Shown here: one piece after another, positions 31,936-45,840 of the stretch
Layout: the number at the start of each line of letters is the position of its first letter
Numbering within the stretch: position 1 is the first letter of the stretch
Assembly (NCBI GenBank): GCA_036365145.1
Contig: JAEOAD010000004.1
Span: 50,805,001 to 50,869,000, forward strand
From: Orientallactaga sibirica
Taxonomy: Eukaryota > Chordata > Mammalia > Rodentia > Dipodidae
Length of the DNA stretch: 64,000 nucleotides
Direction: 5' to 3'
Notes under the pieces: generated by a model
Told to the model about the DNA's origin: nothing
What the model saw: only the letters and a program-made list of their open reading frames with translations
The model's database searches: none
Program-made: the position numbers and the translations under genes

Positions 31936-32502
31936 GTTTTCTGAGCTGCTTGAGGTATATCCAAATGATTCAATCTAAAGGAAAGAGAGGTTAGAGTGGC
32001 AGGGAGGTTAGAATTGTTTGTGATACATTATGTTCATCATGGGATTATTCATAGAGATAAATCTGTATGTAGGAGACTTAAAGGATAATGTTCTTAGAAA
32101 TAACACCTGACAGCTACAAGAAATAAGGGATGCACCATTATTGGGTAGAGGGAGCTGTTGAGTGCTGCAATAGCTACAGATGTCTTGGCTGAGCCTATAA
32201 CATTTCTAATACTGAAAATGCTCTCTGGAATGGTCTCAAGTTGAAGAAAATGGTCAGGCCAACACCAGACCAGTGACCATTTGCAGGTTGCCCTTCTACC
32301 CTTCCATCAATGGGAACTCAACTTTGGACAAGGCAGCTCCCACAGAGGAACTTGACATTGAACCTTCAGCAGACAGTACTTCTAGAAGCTACAACAATGA
32401 GTTGAGTAGCTCAATTGTGATGGGTATTGGACAATGTCCTATAGCATCTACAATTCCACAGTAGCTCTAGGAAACAAGAGGACTCACAGGAGTACATGAT
32501 AA

Positions 32503-32526
32503 AACACACACACACACACACACACA
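32503..32526. repeat. (CA)n microsatellite
   Basis: Twelve CA units without interruption. Confidence 0.95.
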
Positions 32527-33334
32527 AATGAAAAAATATATATACTAGCATTATTGATTCACCTGGCATATATTTTCTCTTCAAAACAATCCTAGAGAGT
32601 AGATATAATGGGTCTATATTGTAGCTAACTGGGGCTTTTAAAGACTAAGGGAAAAGATGCCACGTGTTGTGGACATGCTTGGGTCCTTTTCAGATTTGAA
32701 CTCCAAACTTTCATCATAATTTTACAGGCCATAGAAAGACAAGAGAGTGAGTACAAATGTCATTGTTTTCTGTTACTCCTCTGAACTACAGCAATTCAGA
32801 ATCAGTTTTTTTTTTTTTTTTACAATGGAATTGTACATTTGCTGATTCATTTGGGATCCTAAAATTCTACTCCTAATTGGACTTATTACCCATTTTCATG
32901 CTAATTTATTAGGTTATAGTCTACCTTAATAATAATTCTTTATCATCATTTGTGTGCTTAAATTTGTTTTCTTAAAACTGCTTTATTCCCTTATGTATTA
33001 TAAACTGATTTTTACTTCTCAAATATATTTCTTTCACAACACAGCCCTTTCATCTTCATTCATTTAGCATTGCTTACAAATATTTATAGTTTGTATATAC
33101 ATTTATGTGCACATCTATTTGAATAAAGTATAATAGTGCCTGATAATAAAGCACCTCTATTTTTACAGAAATTATTGACAAATATGTCAACCTCTTCCAG
33201 CCCTTGTGGTCACTGCTGGATACATGTGCTCATGTGTAGGGAGCTGTCAGGTTCTTAATGACATTAAGGCCTGTTCTGTCTTTGTTGACTTCACAATGAA
33301 ACTGGTAATGTGACTCAAAAGAATCACTAAACTT

Positions 33335-33642
33335 GGGCTGGAGAGATGGCTTAGCAGTTAAGGCGCCTGCCTCCTAAACCTCACAATGCTGGTTCCAATC
33401 TCCAGCGGTTCCAATCTCCAGTGGTTCCAATCTCCAGGACCCACGTTTAACCAGATGCAAAGTGACACAAGGGTGCAATTCCGCACTTGACTACAAGGGG
33501 GTGCACACATCTGGATTTCGTTTGCAGCAGCTGAGAGGCTGCTGGCACGACCATGTCTATCTGTCTTCCTCTCCCTCTCTCTCTGTTTCTCTCTCTGTGT
33601 GTCTCTCTCCAAAAAAAAAGAAAGAAAAAGAAAGAAAAAGAA
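33335..33642 (+). repeat. tRNA-derived SINE, long subfamily, B box tripled
   Basis: Head gggctggagagatggcttag. Three 16-bp units of ggttccaatctccag plus one base lie at 33391-33406, 33407-33422 and 33423-33438. The middle is extended (gtgacacaagggtgcaattc) and an A/G tail ends the element. An 18-bp perfect duplication beginning aaaagaatcac lies at 33317-33334 and 33643-33660, which shows a recent insertion. Confidence 0.93.
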
Positions 33643-34320
33643 AAAAGAATCACTAAACTTAAGGTCCTTTCTCTCCCTGACCTATTATATAATGATAGGA
33701 AAACTTTAATTTAGCTTCATTTATTTTTCACTAAGATATGTTGCTTTTCTTCCAGTATCATGTCCTCTCAGAGAAATGTGTTAAATAGACTTAATGTTTT
33801 ATTACTATATTATTTACTTTTCATGATGTACGGAAAGCTGTGGAGTATACTTACATCAACACTAAGGCACTTCTATTCAGAGCCTTGGTATTTGAAAAAA
33901 ATCTATCTTCAAGTGTATATGAACAGTCCTCATCTATGCAACTTTTGCATTTTGTTTATATTTTGGTCCTGCATAAGTCAGGGTTCTGTTTTCTTTCTTC
34001 CAGGTGCAGAGTATGGCTTTCCTCAGTCTTAATACTATGACCAGAGATGACTAATATAATATACTTTATAACCAATTTCCAGGAAGAAAAGAGAAGAAAT
34101 AGACATATGTACAGGTGGCACTTGTCACATTTGCCTGAAGAAAGCTTTTTTTTTTTTGTTTTTCAGATAACCTTAGTTACTTCTTATTGACAAGGACAGT
34201 GAGACATGGCCTTCACTAATTAAAAATTGGGATGGAAGTGTCAGGATATTTTACTACATATGTTGTCATTTCAAATAAGAGTTGAACTCTCTCAGTAAAA
34301 TTTAAAGGATCTTATATTTT

Positions 34321-34360
34321 TATTATTTTTACTATATTTTTATTATTTTTACTATATTTT
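34321..34360. repeat. 20-bp tandem repeat, two units
   Basis: The unit tattatttttactatatttt occurs twice head to tail, with partial flanking copies. Confidence 0.85.
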
Positions 34361-34450
34361 TAATAGTTTTGCTATTTCTGGTATTGCTCCTCTATGAAAA
34401 GTAATATCCTTATGGAATATTTATTATTCCTTTATAAACTCATCAAAAGG

Positions 34451-34655
34451 GGCTGGAGAGATGGCTTAGCAGTTAAGGTTTTTGCCTGTGAAGGCTAAGG
34501 ACCCAGGTTGGATTCCCCAGAACCCACATAAGCCAAATGCACAAGGTGCCTCAAGCATATGGAGTTCATTTACAGTGGCTAGATTCTCTGGCATGTCCAT
34601 TCTCTCTCTCTTATCTGCCACTCCCTCTCCCTGTCAAAAACTAAATAAACTTATA
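34451..34655 (+). repeat. tRNA-derived SINE (Dip-like)
   Basis: Head ggctggagagatggcttagc, B box ggttggattcc, middle taagccaaatgcacaaggtg, tail aactaaataaac. A short atcaaaag flank on both sides may be its duplication. Confidence 0.88.
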
Positions 34656-35590
34656 AAATCAAAAGAGTTAATACGGTGCTAATATGTTATAACAGACAAC
34701 ATATTATACATAAATTGGGGAAAATATATTCTATTATAATGTCTTATTTTGTAATCATGCAATATAAAATTGCCCAGAAATACAAGTTAATTTTATTCAT
34801 TGAATTAGGAAAAATATACAAAAAATAGGATTATATGAAGTTGAACAGTAAAATCTGCAAACATTCAACCAGTTTTCATCTCTATAAAGTAGCCTTATGC
34901 ATTTCAATGTAACATGAAGGCAAAAAAAGTCAAACATGAACTTAATACTACAAGTATTATCCTCATTATTTAATTTGCCAAATACTAGGTAATTAGCTAT
35001 AATTATTTCATTCATTTTGTATATTCATTTTAGTATAGTAGAAACTAGATTGAAATTTTCTATGACTATATACCTAGCAAATTTAGCATAATTATAGATA
35101 TAGAGCTTTTATTTCCTAAATTATAATCATTAAACATGCTTGGCCCCTTATAAATATTTTGGTTTTCAAATTAACACATGAAGATGTCATGTACTTAAAG
35201 GTAAATAGCAAAAACTAGTTGATGTTAAGAATTTTATTATATAATAGTTGTTCCTTATCATCAAGGTCTTTAACATTCCATTCAGAATCTCCTAAATGAA
35301 AAGAGATAGAACTGAGCCACACCCTAAAGCATGGAGATACATTCACTTAGCAAGAATGGTGCAGAAGGAAATCTTAGGCAGAGGAACAAGCACTCAGTGT
35401 TCACTGATTCACTCTTCCATTTACCCCTGCACGGATTCATCTCATCCATATCTAAGTTTGAAACCATCAGCTTTGAAAAAAGTCCTAAGTGTGTTACTGG
35501 ATACATTCATTTTATTAATTTTAAAAAAGTTTAACTGTGTATGGTTATCATCCTTTTACTATAATGTTATTAACTACATTGTTATTCCAG

Positions 35591-35635
35591 ATTATATTAT
35601 ATTATATTATATTATATTATATTATATTATATTAT
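35591..35635. repeat. (ATTAT)9 pentanucleotide microsatellite
   Basis: Nine perfect ATTAT units in a row. Confidence 0.95.
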
Positions 35636-37884
35636 AGTTTTATAAATATAATAGATATATTAGACTTTTATCAGTTTTTTTCCTCAGAAAGACAATTACC
35701 TCCCTTCATCAAAAGTAAAGTTTAGATATTTTTCTTGTTATTGAACTTTAAAAAAATATAATCATCTTTAATTATCTTTTCTAGATATGCACTAGACTTG
35801 GCAAATTTTCAGTTTATTCATTCCAGTTATATCCTATCTTTTATGATTCCTTAAAAGCATTGTTCCTCTCTGTAGAATTTTACTTAGATCAATTCTTTTT
35901 TACAGGTTGGTTCCAAACTCTGAAAAAGTCCTTCATCTTTAGTGTGTTCACTTGCCTAAAAACAAGGAAATATTTGTTTGATATATTTAAATTAACATTT
36001 CTTATTTATGTTTTGATAAATTTGGAACTGTCACTTTCCTGCAATGATGTTTGAACAGTCAAAATTAAACAAACATGATAGCTAAAAGTAGATGACAAAA
36101 TACTAACCATAGACTATACCTTCTTAAGCTATATACTATCACCTGATTCCCATTTTATATTACTTATTTATGAATGTTGATTGTATTGAAGGGTAAACAG
36201 CATAAACTTTGCTTAGCATATTATAGTCTTTAAATTCATTTGCTAAATAGTAGAATTACATAACTGGCTATTTTTAAATCTATGTTGAATGATATATAAT
36301 TATTTTACTGTCTTTTAAATGTAGTACTTAACAGTGTAGCATTTATTTTCAAACAGTTAATAAATTTCTAATTGCAGGTACTTGATGTTACACACTATTT
36401 AGGTCACAGTTGCCTGTTTCAACTACTGCTTTTCCAAACTGTGGAAGCTAACTTTCTCACTTCTCACAGGGGTAGAATCACAGTGGATCAATCAACGATG
36501 CAGCTCTGTGCTTTATCCAGGCAGAGACATATGTGACCACTTTCATACAGGTTACCTAAAAAAGTCATACATATATGATATTTTTCAATGTCTTGCATGC
36601 TGTTCAGCTATAAAATCTGCCTGACCCATTGCAAGAAAGTAGCAGTATATACAATTGTTTCATGACCAACGGACATCACAGCATGTCACTGGGGTGATTC
36701 CATCGTTTTGTGACTTTCTTGATGACTTCTTTGGTCTATCTCTCATGTCCTTAGATGATTGATTTCAAATGCATGACCTATATAATTTTATTGGATGGAT
36801 TATAAAAGTAAGATACAGTAAAAAACCCATTGAATCAAGATTTAATATGAAAACATTTATCAACATTAAATTGAATAGATTAAAACTCTTTTAAACATTA
36901 ATTTTGAGGGAGAGAAATTTTAGTTATAAACATAAAATCTTGAAGGCTGGAAAGGATTTCTTGTTTTTGTAGCCCTATATTCACAGATAAGGAAAGTAAA
37001 ATTCATATAGCATTCACCTGCTTTTCTTAGTACCCATCTAGAAAGTTTGTGACTGAGCCAAAGTTCCTAACTTTCACAACAAAACTTTGAGTGCATTTTG
37101 AAATGATTTTAGAACAGTGATTACTAGGGCCTTATTTTTCTAACCAATTTAATAATTTAAATTTGATTATATTTGCTCATAAATCAATACTAAGTAAATG
37201 TTAATAACCTCTGCCTATGCATAAGTAGTAAGTGTTTAAAATGTTTAAAATGTAAGTGTTTGATAACAGAAGTAAGATTACTCACAGATGAGTACAGGTT
37301 TCTGATTACACACATAGAGTAGCCTCTGTGCACTATGTTTAAAGGAGACATTATAAAGTGAGCACCAACTCCGTGTCAGTAAGATAAAAACACTTTTTCT
37401 AAAATTGGGAACTCTAATGTGGGATACTTTATTTAATATTTCATAAAAGTAGGATCAACTGCAGAGAATAGAGTAATACTTTGTTTTGATTTTAGTATAG
37501 CTTTTTGAATGATTGAATTCTAATACTTACCTGTATTTACTTGTAGAGAAAAACCAATACTAAGAATCTTGCCTTTTTTATAATCCAGTTCATATTTTAA
37601 ATTTCTCTGTCATTGTTGAAGTGTTTGTATTATTTGTTATCCATTGTGCAATGAGGAAAGCAAAGCTTTATCTTGAAGTTATCATACTTTAGGACAATAA
37701 TGCTAACTATTTACAATGTAATAAAAAACAACAATACTTTTAGGGCTCAATGTACTTGAAGTTAATATTAAAATGCCCTCAAATAAATATTTTTCTATTT
37801 CAGATTGTTAGTGATGTATAGGGAATATTCTGGAAGAGAACTATTTCACAATATGAACTTCCTTCTAATAGATCCTAAATAAGC

Positions 37885-37931
<47 letters not shown>
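37885..37931. repeat. (AGAT)n tetranucleotide microsatellite
   Basis: About 11.75 perfect AGAT units. It is a likely polymorphic marker. Confidence 0.96.
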
Positions 37932-38129
37932 AACATATAACATTTGAGAAGGCTGTTTTCAGAAATATACTTTCAGATCTATTCATCTAAACATATGGAT
38001 ATTGTATATGTATACTTATATATGTTGGAAATGCATAAATGACTGTTGTTACTTTTACCAAAATATTAGAAAACCTGAGTCTCTGTTAAGAAATTACCAT
38101 TTCTTCAATAAAATAAAATTTGCAAAGTT

Positions 38130-39305
38130 AATTTGTGAGGAATGGTTTGAAATATGGTATTTGAGTTCTTTGTAGATTCCAGATGTTAGGCCTTTGTCAG
38201 TGGTACAGCTGGCAAAAAATTTCTCCTATTCTGTGGATAATCTATTGACTCTGCTTATGGCACATTTGTCTGTGGAAGAGCTTTTGGCTTCATGAGATGG
38301 CATTGCTTGAGAGAGTGCTTAATTTCCTGGGCTACTGTGGTATTGTTTAGGAAGTCCTTTCCCATTCCTATATTGCTGAGAGCTCCTTCTACTTTTTCTT
38401 CTATTACTTGAAGTATTTCAGGTTTTATATTGAGGTCTTTAATCATTTGGAGTTGATTTTTGTGAATAGTGAGATGAGTGGGTCTAGTTTCATTTTTCTA
38501 CATGTGGTTATACAGTTTGTTCAGCACCATTTGTTGAAGATGCTGTCTTTTCTCCAGTCTATGTTATTGGCACCTTTATCAATGATCAAGTAGCTGTAAT
38601 GACTTGCCCTAAGGTCTGGGTTTTCAAATCTGTTCCATTCGTCTATATTTCTATTTTTATGCCTGTCCTATGCTGTTTTTGTTAATATTTGTAGCATAGC
38701 TTTAGATTAGTTGTGGTGATACCTCCAAAGGTGTTTCTTTTGTGGAGGATATGTTTGGATATCCAAGGCCTGCTGCCATTTCATTTGAATTTTGAGATCA
38801 TATTTTCTATCTCAGTGAAGAATGATGGTAGAATTTTTATTGGTATTGCATTAAATCTGTTTATTGCTTTTGGTAGAATTGCCATTTTCAAAATATTAAT
38901 TCTACCTATCCAGGATCATCGGAAGTCTTTCCAGCTTCTAAGTCCTCCTCAGTTTCTTTCTTGAGTGTTTTTATGTTTTCATTATATAGGTCTTTCACAT
39001 TTTTGGTAGTGTTATTCCAAGGTATTTAATTTTTTGTGGCTATTGAAAATGGGCCAGCCTCACTGATTTCTTTCTCTGTATATTTGTCCTTTGCATGGTC
39101 TGGAGAGATGAAATAGAGGTTAAGGTGCTTGCCTGTGAAGCCTAAGACCTAGGTTCAGTTCTCCAGTACCCACATTAAAAAAAAAAAAAAAAAGGCTACT
39201 GATTTTTGTGTGTTGATTTTGTATGCTGACACTTTGGTGAAGGAATTAATCACCTTTAGAAGTTTGAGATTGAGGCTTTTGGGTCACTTATATATTAGGA
39301 TTTGA
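38130..39305 (-). mobile_element. LINE-1 ORF2 fragment, antisense
   Basis: On the minus strand, 38255-38446 reads IKDLNIKPEILQVIEEKVEG and IGMGKDFLNNT, the L1 ORF2p region downstream of the reverse-transcriptase domain. Toward 39300 the antisense text (cattaaatctgtttattgct, tttgtgtgttgattttgtat) continues through the end of the RT domain. Frames are broken and a SINE fragment interrupts it at 39098-39192. It is a dead 5'-truncated or internally preserved copy. Confidence 0.88.
39098..39192 (+). repeat. Truncated tRNA-derived SINE inside L1
   Basis: Only the tRNA-like head (ggtctggagagatgaaatag to ccagtacccacatt) and an A17 tail are present. It sits within the LINE-1 fragment. Confidence 0.8.
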
Positions 39306-40436
39306 CAAAAGCTGCCTACACAAAGGTTAGCAGAGACATGTTTCATCCATGTAAAATATATATTTTATAATATGTTTTAAATATTTGAAAACGTACACTG
39401 AAAAAGCTGATAATTATTCTTCTGGCCACCCTTTATTTAGAGGACAATGAAAAGATTCAAAGATGGTGACAGTTTGGTTTTTCTTTCCAATTTGCTTTAA
39501 AATTACAAATTAAATAAAACACAAGATTAGGTCTTAGAAACTACACTTGGAACTCATTTTCTGCATTCATCATTGTTTACATGAAATTCTAAATTACCCA
39601 CATGTTAATGATTTTCAGGACATGCAGTAGCAGCAATGTTTGTTTCTAAAGTTTTTAGAATGCTTTTGATTTGAGCCATTGTAGTTTAGCTATTTAACAA
39701 TCAGTGCTCTTCAAACAGTCCGTGGAGCAGTTCTGTGACACAGCCCAGAAGCCATGCACGTGGATGCTGCTTCATGGTGAAGGCTCTTTCCCTTTTAGTT
39801 AGAAGGAAACTCCAAGACTACACCAGAAAAGGCTGACAAGAAATAGATCACCTTCAAACTCCTATGTTGTCAAACACTGTTGCTTCTCTGTGTTCTTGCC
39901 ATTTAGTTACAGCAGTTGGCATATTATTAGATAGAAAATACCTTAGGTAGAAGAGTCTAGAAAAATCAAGAACCAAATGAAATCACTGGCCACTGGACTC
40001 ATTATTGCTCTAGCATCTAAAACTCCATGCCATATTGACCTTGTAAGGGGGAGGGATGGCTAAGGGCATCTCCTTATGAATTAACAACTATTTCCCTAGA
40101 GCCTACACAAAGCTTCTCTGGTAAGACAAAAAAGACACTAGAAAAAAATATATATGTGTGTTCTTATCCTTTATTTGAAAAAGAGCAAAAGTTGCTCATA
40201 ATTAAAATACGAACCAACATTTTACTGTAATTTAAAAAAGTATACTAAAAGTGTTCTGCTAAGTTAGTGGAAGTAACATGGAAATCTAGACAAGTCTACT
40301 GATTTTTTTTTTGTCCATTAATTAAGAATATATGGAATAGTGCTTGTCTTGAAGCTTCAGTTTTTATTAAATCTTGGCAAATTTCTGACAGGTCAGAAGA
40401 AGGTTGAAGAAAACATAAGTCAAAGAAAAGTCAAAG

Positions 40437-40735
40437 GCCTGGAGAGACACTCCGTGGGTAAAGTGTTTCTGGTCACAAGCATGAGGACCTGAGTTCAGAT
40501 CCTTGGCAACCACAGAAAATGCTTGGGGTGGTGGCCTCTAATCTCAATCCTGGGAAGGTAGCGACAAGAGACTCCCCTAGACAAAAGGTGTACTCTGGGC
40601 TCAGTGAGAGATGCTGTCTGAAAAATGTACGGTCAAGAGTGATTGAACAATGCCCCAGTGTTGATCTTTGGCCTCCACATGCACATACATGCACATACTT
40701 CCTGCACACCACACACACAAAATGAATCTAAATGC
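40437..40735 (+). repeat. B4/RSINE1-type SINE
   Basis: A tRNA-like head (ggcctggagagacactccgt, tgagttcagatccttggc) is followed by a B1-like part ending gagagatgctgtctgaaaaa and a CA-rich tail. It is diverged. Confidence 0.75.
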
Positions 40736-40865
40736 CATTGTATTTAGGATGAACAGCCCAAGTAGTACCATCATAAGTAAGCTTTTTAAAAAGCCTTTGA
40801 AAAAGTTTTCTTTTAAAAAGACTCTAGAGAAACCCATGCTGGCTTTTCTCTAGAAGGAACAATTA

Positions 40866-40866
<1 letters not shown>

Positions 40867-40902
<36 letters not shown>
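40867..40902. repeat. Poly(A) tract, 36 bases
   Basis: An uninterrupted run of A without an adjacent recognisable SINE body. The RSINE1-type element ends 130 bp upstream. Confidence 0.95.
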
Positions 40903-40904
<2 letters not shown>

Positions 40905-41449
40905 TCTTAAAGGACAGATAAAATTTACTCTGATTCTACAACAAAGAAGAATTAATTTCAAGCTGTCTATCACAAAATAAAATGGTGAATTCAGGAAACA
41001 CTGGAATCTCATTACTCCTACAAACAGGAAACTGTAATTTTTCTCCAAATGTCCTGGGATCCTTTCTTTGCAGCATTGCTATTTTACTTCTTAACTGTTC
41101 AGGAAGACCATTACAAATATGGATTATGCGATTAGGCTGCTAGTTGAAAAATGAAGGGCACTGCTTAAAACTAATAAAATGCAGGTCTTGCTGATTGCTA
41201 CATGATGGGGCGTAGTTGTCAACTCATACCTCCTTTGGTTTTTCTTCTCTACTTCCTGTTCCTCTTTGACTTCCTTACCTCTACCTTCTTGCTCTCCAAC
41301 ATGTGTCAGGGGAAAGAACCTCCTTGGCTCTGACCAAATAGGAACATCTTCTTTTTCCTGGGTAAGGCAAATAATTTTGCAGTATGTACTTTAATGGCAA
41401 AATCTTTGGGCTATTTTCAGTGTCAGCTGTATTCTTTAGAAATGGTTTC

Positions 41450-41800
41450 TGATGAATTCTGTGTGGGGTTAGTGGTTTGTTTGTGCACATGCATGCAAGT
41501 TTGTGTAGATATGTGATGCACATATGTATGCAGATAAACATTCATGGGAGGCCAGAGGAGACCTCAGTCATTGGTGTTTTGCCTTGCACCTTTCCCTCAA
41601 TCACAGTGACAGTTCATCAGCAAGCCCCAGAGGTTCTCAAGTCGTCACCCCTTTGGGAATCAGGGTTATAGGCAGGCATGGCCACATCTAACGTTTTAAG
41701 TGGGTTTTTGGAAGATGAATGTGGCAAGCTCTCACGCGTAAGCTGCAAGTGCTCATAACCACTGAGCCATTTTCCCTGCTGGAGTTCTGTGTTTTCTACA
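41450..41800 (-). repeat. RSINE1-type SINE, antisense
   Basis: A GT/GCAT-rich start is followed by gaggccagaggagacctcag, gggttataggcaggcatggc and tcataaccactgagccattt. This is the antisense of a composite with a tRNA-like head. Confidence 0.7.
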
Positions 41801-42589
41801 GTGTATATACTACATCATTTTCTTCTTTTGAGTGTCAGAGTGTTGTTGTTAGTCACACTTTACACTTCCTGGCACAAGAAATGATCAAAACTAGCATTTA
41901 CTACTATCCAATCTAACGTGAAATAGCCTTTCAGTTTCAAGGGCTATGTCAGAAAAAAAGTCAGTAATAAATTTGTGAGTGATAAACAGAGCCATTTCTA
42001 ATGTGATGTATTTAACAGTGTTTTCAATCACACATGATGTGGACATCACACTTGAAGGCAATCTGAAAGAAAATCATGAAATATTATAGTTTTTAATTTT
42101 ATTATGGTTTCAATAAAAAAGGGGCTTCTTAGGTAGACAAGTTCAGTTCACAGTGATGATAAAGGTTGTGTTACAGCTACTAAGTTCTAAGTTTTATGAT
42201 TGCACATTGAAAAATATAAAAAGATGTAAAAAAAGAATAAATATGCATATGTTTAGTATACTGCCAATCTCAAGGAAGGTGGATGAAGGAGGCAATGGAG
42301 ATAATTTTAATGTTTAACTGTGCACTATTAAATTTAAATGTATAATAATTTTGAGGCTTGTATTACGTTTATAGAAAAAAAGACCAGAATAGTAGGAAGT
42401 ACTTATACTCAAAATCATATTAAAGGGAAACACAGGCTTACTATGGCACTTGCTAATGTTAACATAATCAGTCTATGTTCTTGATCCTGAGATTACACAT
42501 ATTTTATTGCAGTTATATAGGAAAACTTCTTATATGACGAACATATAAATAATGATAGATAAAAATACAGTTTATATTAAAGCTTAAAC

Positions 42590-42960
42590 CCAATACTGGG
42601 GAGAGAGTTCCTTCAGTAAAGTACTTGCCTCACAATTATGAACAGCTGAGTTTAATCTCTGGAACATAAAATGCAACGTTTATTAGCTCTTAACTGCAAT
42701 TGCAGTGCTAGACAGGTGGAGACAGGCAGCTCCCTGGGCAGCCATTCTAGCTTATCCAGTAAGATCCTGGCCTGTGAGAGATGCTGTCTCAAGAAGGGGT
42801 GGCTTGAATGTCTAAGGATGACACTCATGGTTATTCTCTGGTTTCTACTCACACTCACACACATGTTCAGGCTCACCCATCCTACACACATACAGTGTAT
42901 ACATACGAACATATATGGATACATGTCCACACACAGAAACACATGCAAATGCAAAAGAAA
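42590..42960 (+). repeat. B4/RSINE1-type SINE
   Basis: A diverged head (actggggagagagttccttc, ctgagtttaatctctgg), gagagatgctgtctcaagaa, and a CA/CATA-rich tail to about 42960. Confidence 0.7.
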
Positions 42961-43555
42961 TGAAAGTTAACCCATAAGAAAATTATAACTTGGCCTATCT
43001 ATAACAATGAAATGTCTTTACACTAAAGTTTTTATTTTACTAAAGTATTTATAATCATTTATTATTTCTAACACTGCCAAGAAAATTAAACAAAAATGGT
43101 CAAATTATGAAAAATAGGACGCATTGTTAACATAATATTTTCTGCATAGTAAAAATAAACAAAATATTTCAATAATTAAATCTAAAAATGACTGTGTGTT
43201 TAAGTGAATTTCAACTCAAGAGAAAATGTTTATTATACACATTAACCTTCCTATTTAAATACATTTTAGGACTTTGTAAGGTAATATGTTACAAAAGCTG
43301 AATAGATTAGAACAAAATTCTCTATATTTAACCATGCACATTATTTGTACTTAATTTTATACAGAAGTGTTCACTATATGAATACTTAATGTGTTTCCAA
43401 GAATACATTAAATATCACAATCATTTGACTTGTGATATTAATTAATTATAACTTCTCTGTCAAATAATCTGACAATTTCTGTTCGAGTAGACAATGATGT
43501 TGTGTATCGTTCATTTCTGGGCCAAACTGAATTTAAATGACAAAACTGTCATAAA

Positions 43556-43711
43556 GGAAGCTGGGCATGGTGACACATGCCTTTAATCCCAGCACTCAGG
43601 TGGCTAAAGTAGGAAGATCACCATGAGTTCATGAGTTCGAGGCTGCCCTGAGACTACCTAGTAAATTCCAGGTCAGCATTGCTTAGAGTGAAACCCAACC
43701 TCGAAAAAACA
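43556..43711 (+). repeat. B1-like SINE
   Basis: It opens agctgggcatggtgacacat. An internal duplication gives catgagttcatgagttcg. The 14-bp flanks (13 of 14 matching) begin aaaactgtc at 43542-43555 and 43712-43725. Confidence 0.92.
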
Positions 43712-45840
43712 AAAACTGTCCTAAAATATATATATATAAAATAAGGTTTCAATAACAAAACACACTACATTAAAGTGTCTGAATATGTACTTGTTCTTAA
43801 TCTAACATGGACCAGATCTTTATCAATTCTATTTTAAGCAATGGGAAAGCCAAAACAATGATTTTGAATATGTTTCCATTAATTTAGCCTATCATAATTC
43901 TTCAAATGAGAATCCTTTTTTGATTTAAAACTTGTTACCAACAGAGAGAAATCATGTTTTCTATTTCTATTGTTCATGTCTGGGCTATTAGCAAACAAGT
44001 TCTTTGTATTATTTCTCTCCACAATCCTTCCCACTCTTTGCCTCAAAATGCAGGCCAAGGATTTCTATTTCAAGTTTGCAGGGTGTGGCCTCATCTCCAC
44101 AAAAACAGGCTTGTATTTCAGACATTCACTGACAGTTTGCTGCAGTGGAGATGTCAAGAACTGAGAGCGCCAAATAACTGTTATTTTTAGATATTGTACT
44201 ACAATTTGGTTTTGTGGAACTTGTCACAATATAAAATACTAATAGTTACAAGTTTCTCCAGGGAAGTAATATTCCCTGGAATAGTATATATTTTAAAGCC
44301 TTAAGTCTTATAAAATATTTACTTATAGTTAATTTATACATACCTTACTTAAAAATATTTTAGATAAGTGCAGTCAGTTTCTATAAACCATCATTAAGTG
44401 AAATTTTATATTTCCATCCTTCATAACTATCAAAAGGCCTCAAGCTAGTAGGAATAACACATCTATCACAACATAGACTGCACAAATTTATTTAATAGAG
44501 TTTATAGTTCTCTAGGTATAAAAGGACTTCACTAAATCACTACATATCTACAATACATTTTCAATGCTGTTTATACTGCTGTATGTTATATAATAATTAT
44601 GACACTGAGAATATATTGTAGTACTCATAAAAAGAGATTCTAAATCTATAAAAAGTAATGCTTTAGATTGAGCATATGATATTAATAAAAATTTCATAGA
44701 CTAAAGAATTGACAGAAATTAGCATTTTCTCATTTGCTTAAACTTTTCTCTGAAACTTAAGTTATACTCTTGATAAGACAAGTATATATAATAATAACTA
44801 ATAGCTTTCCATGGTTGCATGTGGTTTAGCAAATGATAATGAAAATGGACATTTCCATTGAATTGATGCTCTCTCCTTCTATACGCCAAGAGTAGCAAAA
44901 CTTGGCTGAGTTTTGTTACAAGCACTGTATGTATTTCACCAAAAACCTTCTGTGTATGTGTGAATGTCTGTAAGCATCATCTGATCATTAAGTTTGGGAA
45001 AAAGAAACTCGTCTGTGTTATGATCCATTGTGTGATCATAATATGAATGAACTCATTGCTCTCATATGTAAGTCTTCCTTGGTTAATTTCATTGAATTTT
45101 TGTTTCAGACTGCATGTGGTGCTCCCCCAGTAGCCACTCTTCACATTGAAAATATTGCTTTATGATCTCTTTCATATTATACAATTTTATATTTAAAAGG
45201 GTAGTATTAATATATGATATATAGTATAGAATGGGTGGTCTTTAACATTTTGATTCCAGCATAGTATTTGATTTTATTTGGTCTTGCTTAAAAGACATTC
45301 TATCTATATCATCCTGCTACATAGTCTACAACCTAAGAGATAATAAAAATATACTTGAATCGGGTTGTATATTTTTAAAATCTCAACTACAAACTTCTGC
45401 CAGCTGCCAACAATGAGATTTGACTTTTTAAACATCCAGCCTTGGCAATTTGAAATGCGTTTTGGTTCACATCTTCGTTTTCCCAAACTAATGTTAATAT
45501 AAAATTTTATGTGCATTAGTTAATATTAGATACATCCAATAAATTTCCAAATTACAGTTAGCCTCAAAATATTGTAGCTTGCTAATTTTATCCAAATGTT
45601 TACTTACTAACACATTGAAGTTACATGTATTTTTCACAGGATGTGTAGATAGAACAATCAGTTATAGATGTGCTGCAAGCTTACTTGACTTCAGTATATG
45701 TTTATACATCTTGATGGCCATCATACTGTTAATTTTTTTTTATAACAGTTTGCATGACTGGCTATCAAATGAGGCTGGACTATGGTATTTGAATGAACCC
45801 TGAATGATCTGTTTGGTGTGGGTGGTGAATTCCTTTGTAG

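Larger units (their letters stand above)
26106..45840 (+). other. Intron 16, 19.7 kb
   Basis: This is the longest intron here, GT-AG, with the weak 3' end ggtgaattcctttgtag. It carries many SINEs of both young families, two B4-type copies and an RSINE1-type copy, an unnamed repeat, an MLT1-like LTR piece, an antisense L1 ORF2 fragment split by a SINE, and several microsatellites (all listed separately). The stretches 35640-37880, 39310-40430 and 43730-45840 hold A+T-rich sequence in which I recognise no feature. Confidence 0.85.

Noticed and set aside
37885..37931. Regular short repeats as a possible array of biological function
   Set aside because: It is a plain AGAT microsatellite without spacers.
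38255..38446. Open L1 ORF2 piece as a sign of an active LINE-1
   Set aside because: Only 64 codons are open, flanking frames are broken and a SINE interrupts the element.
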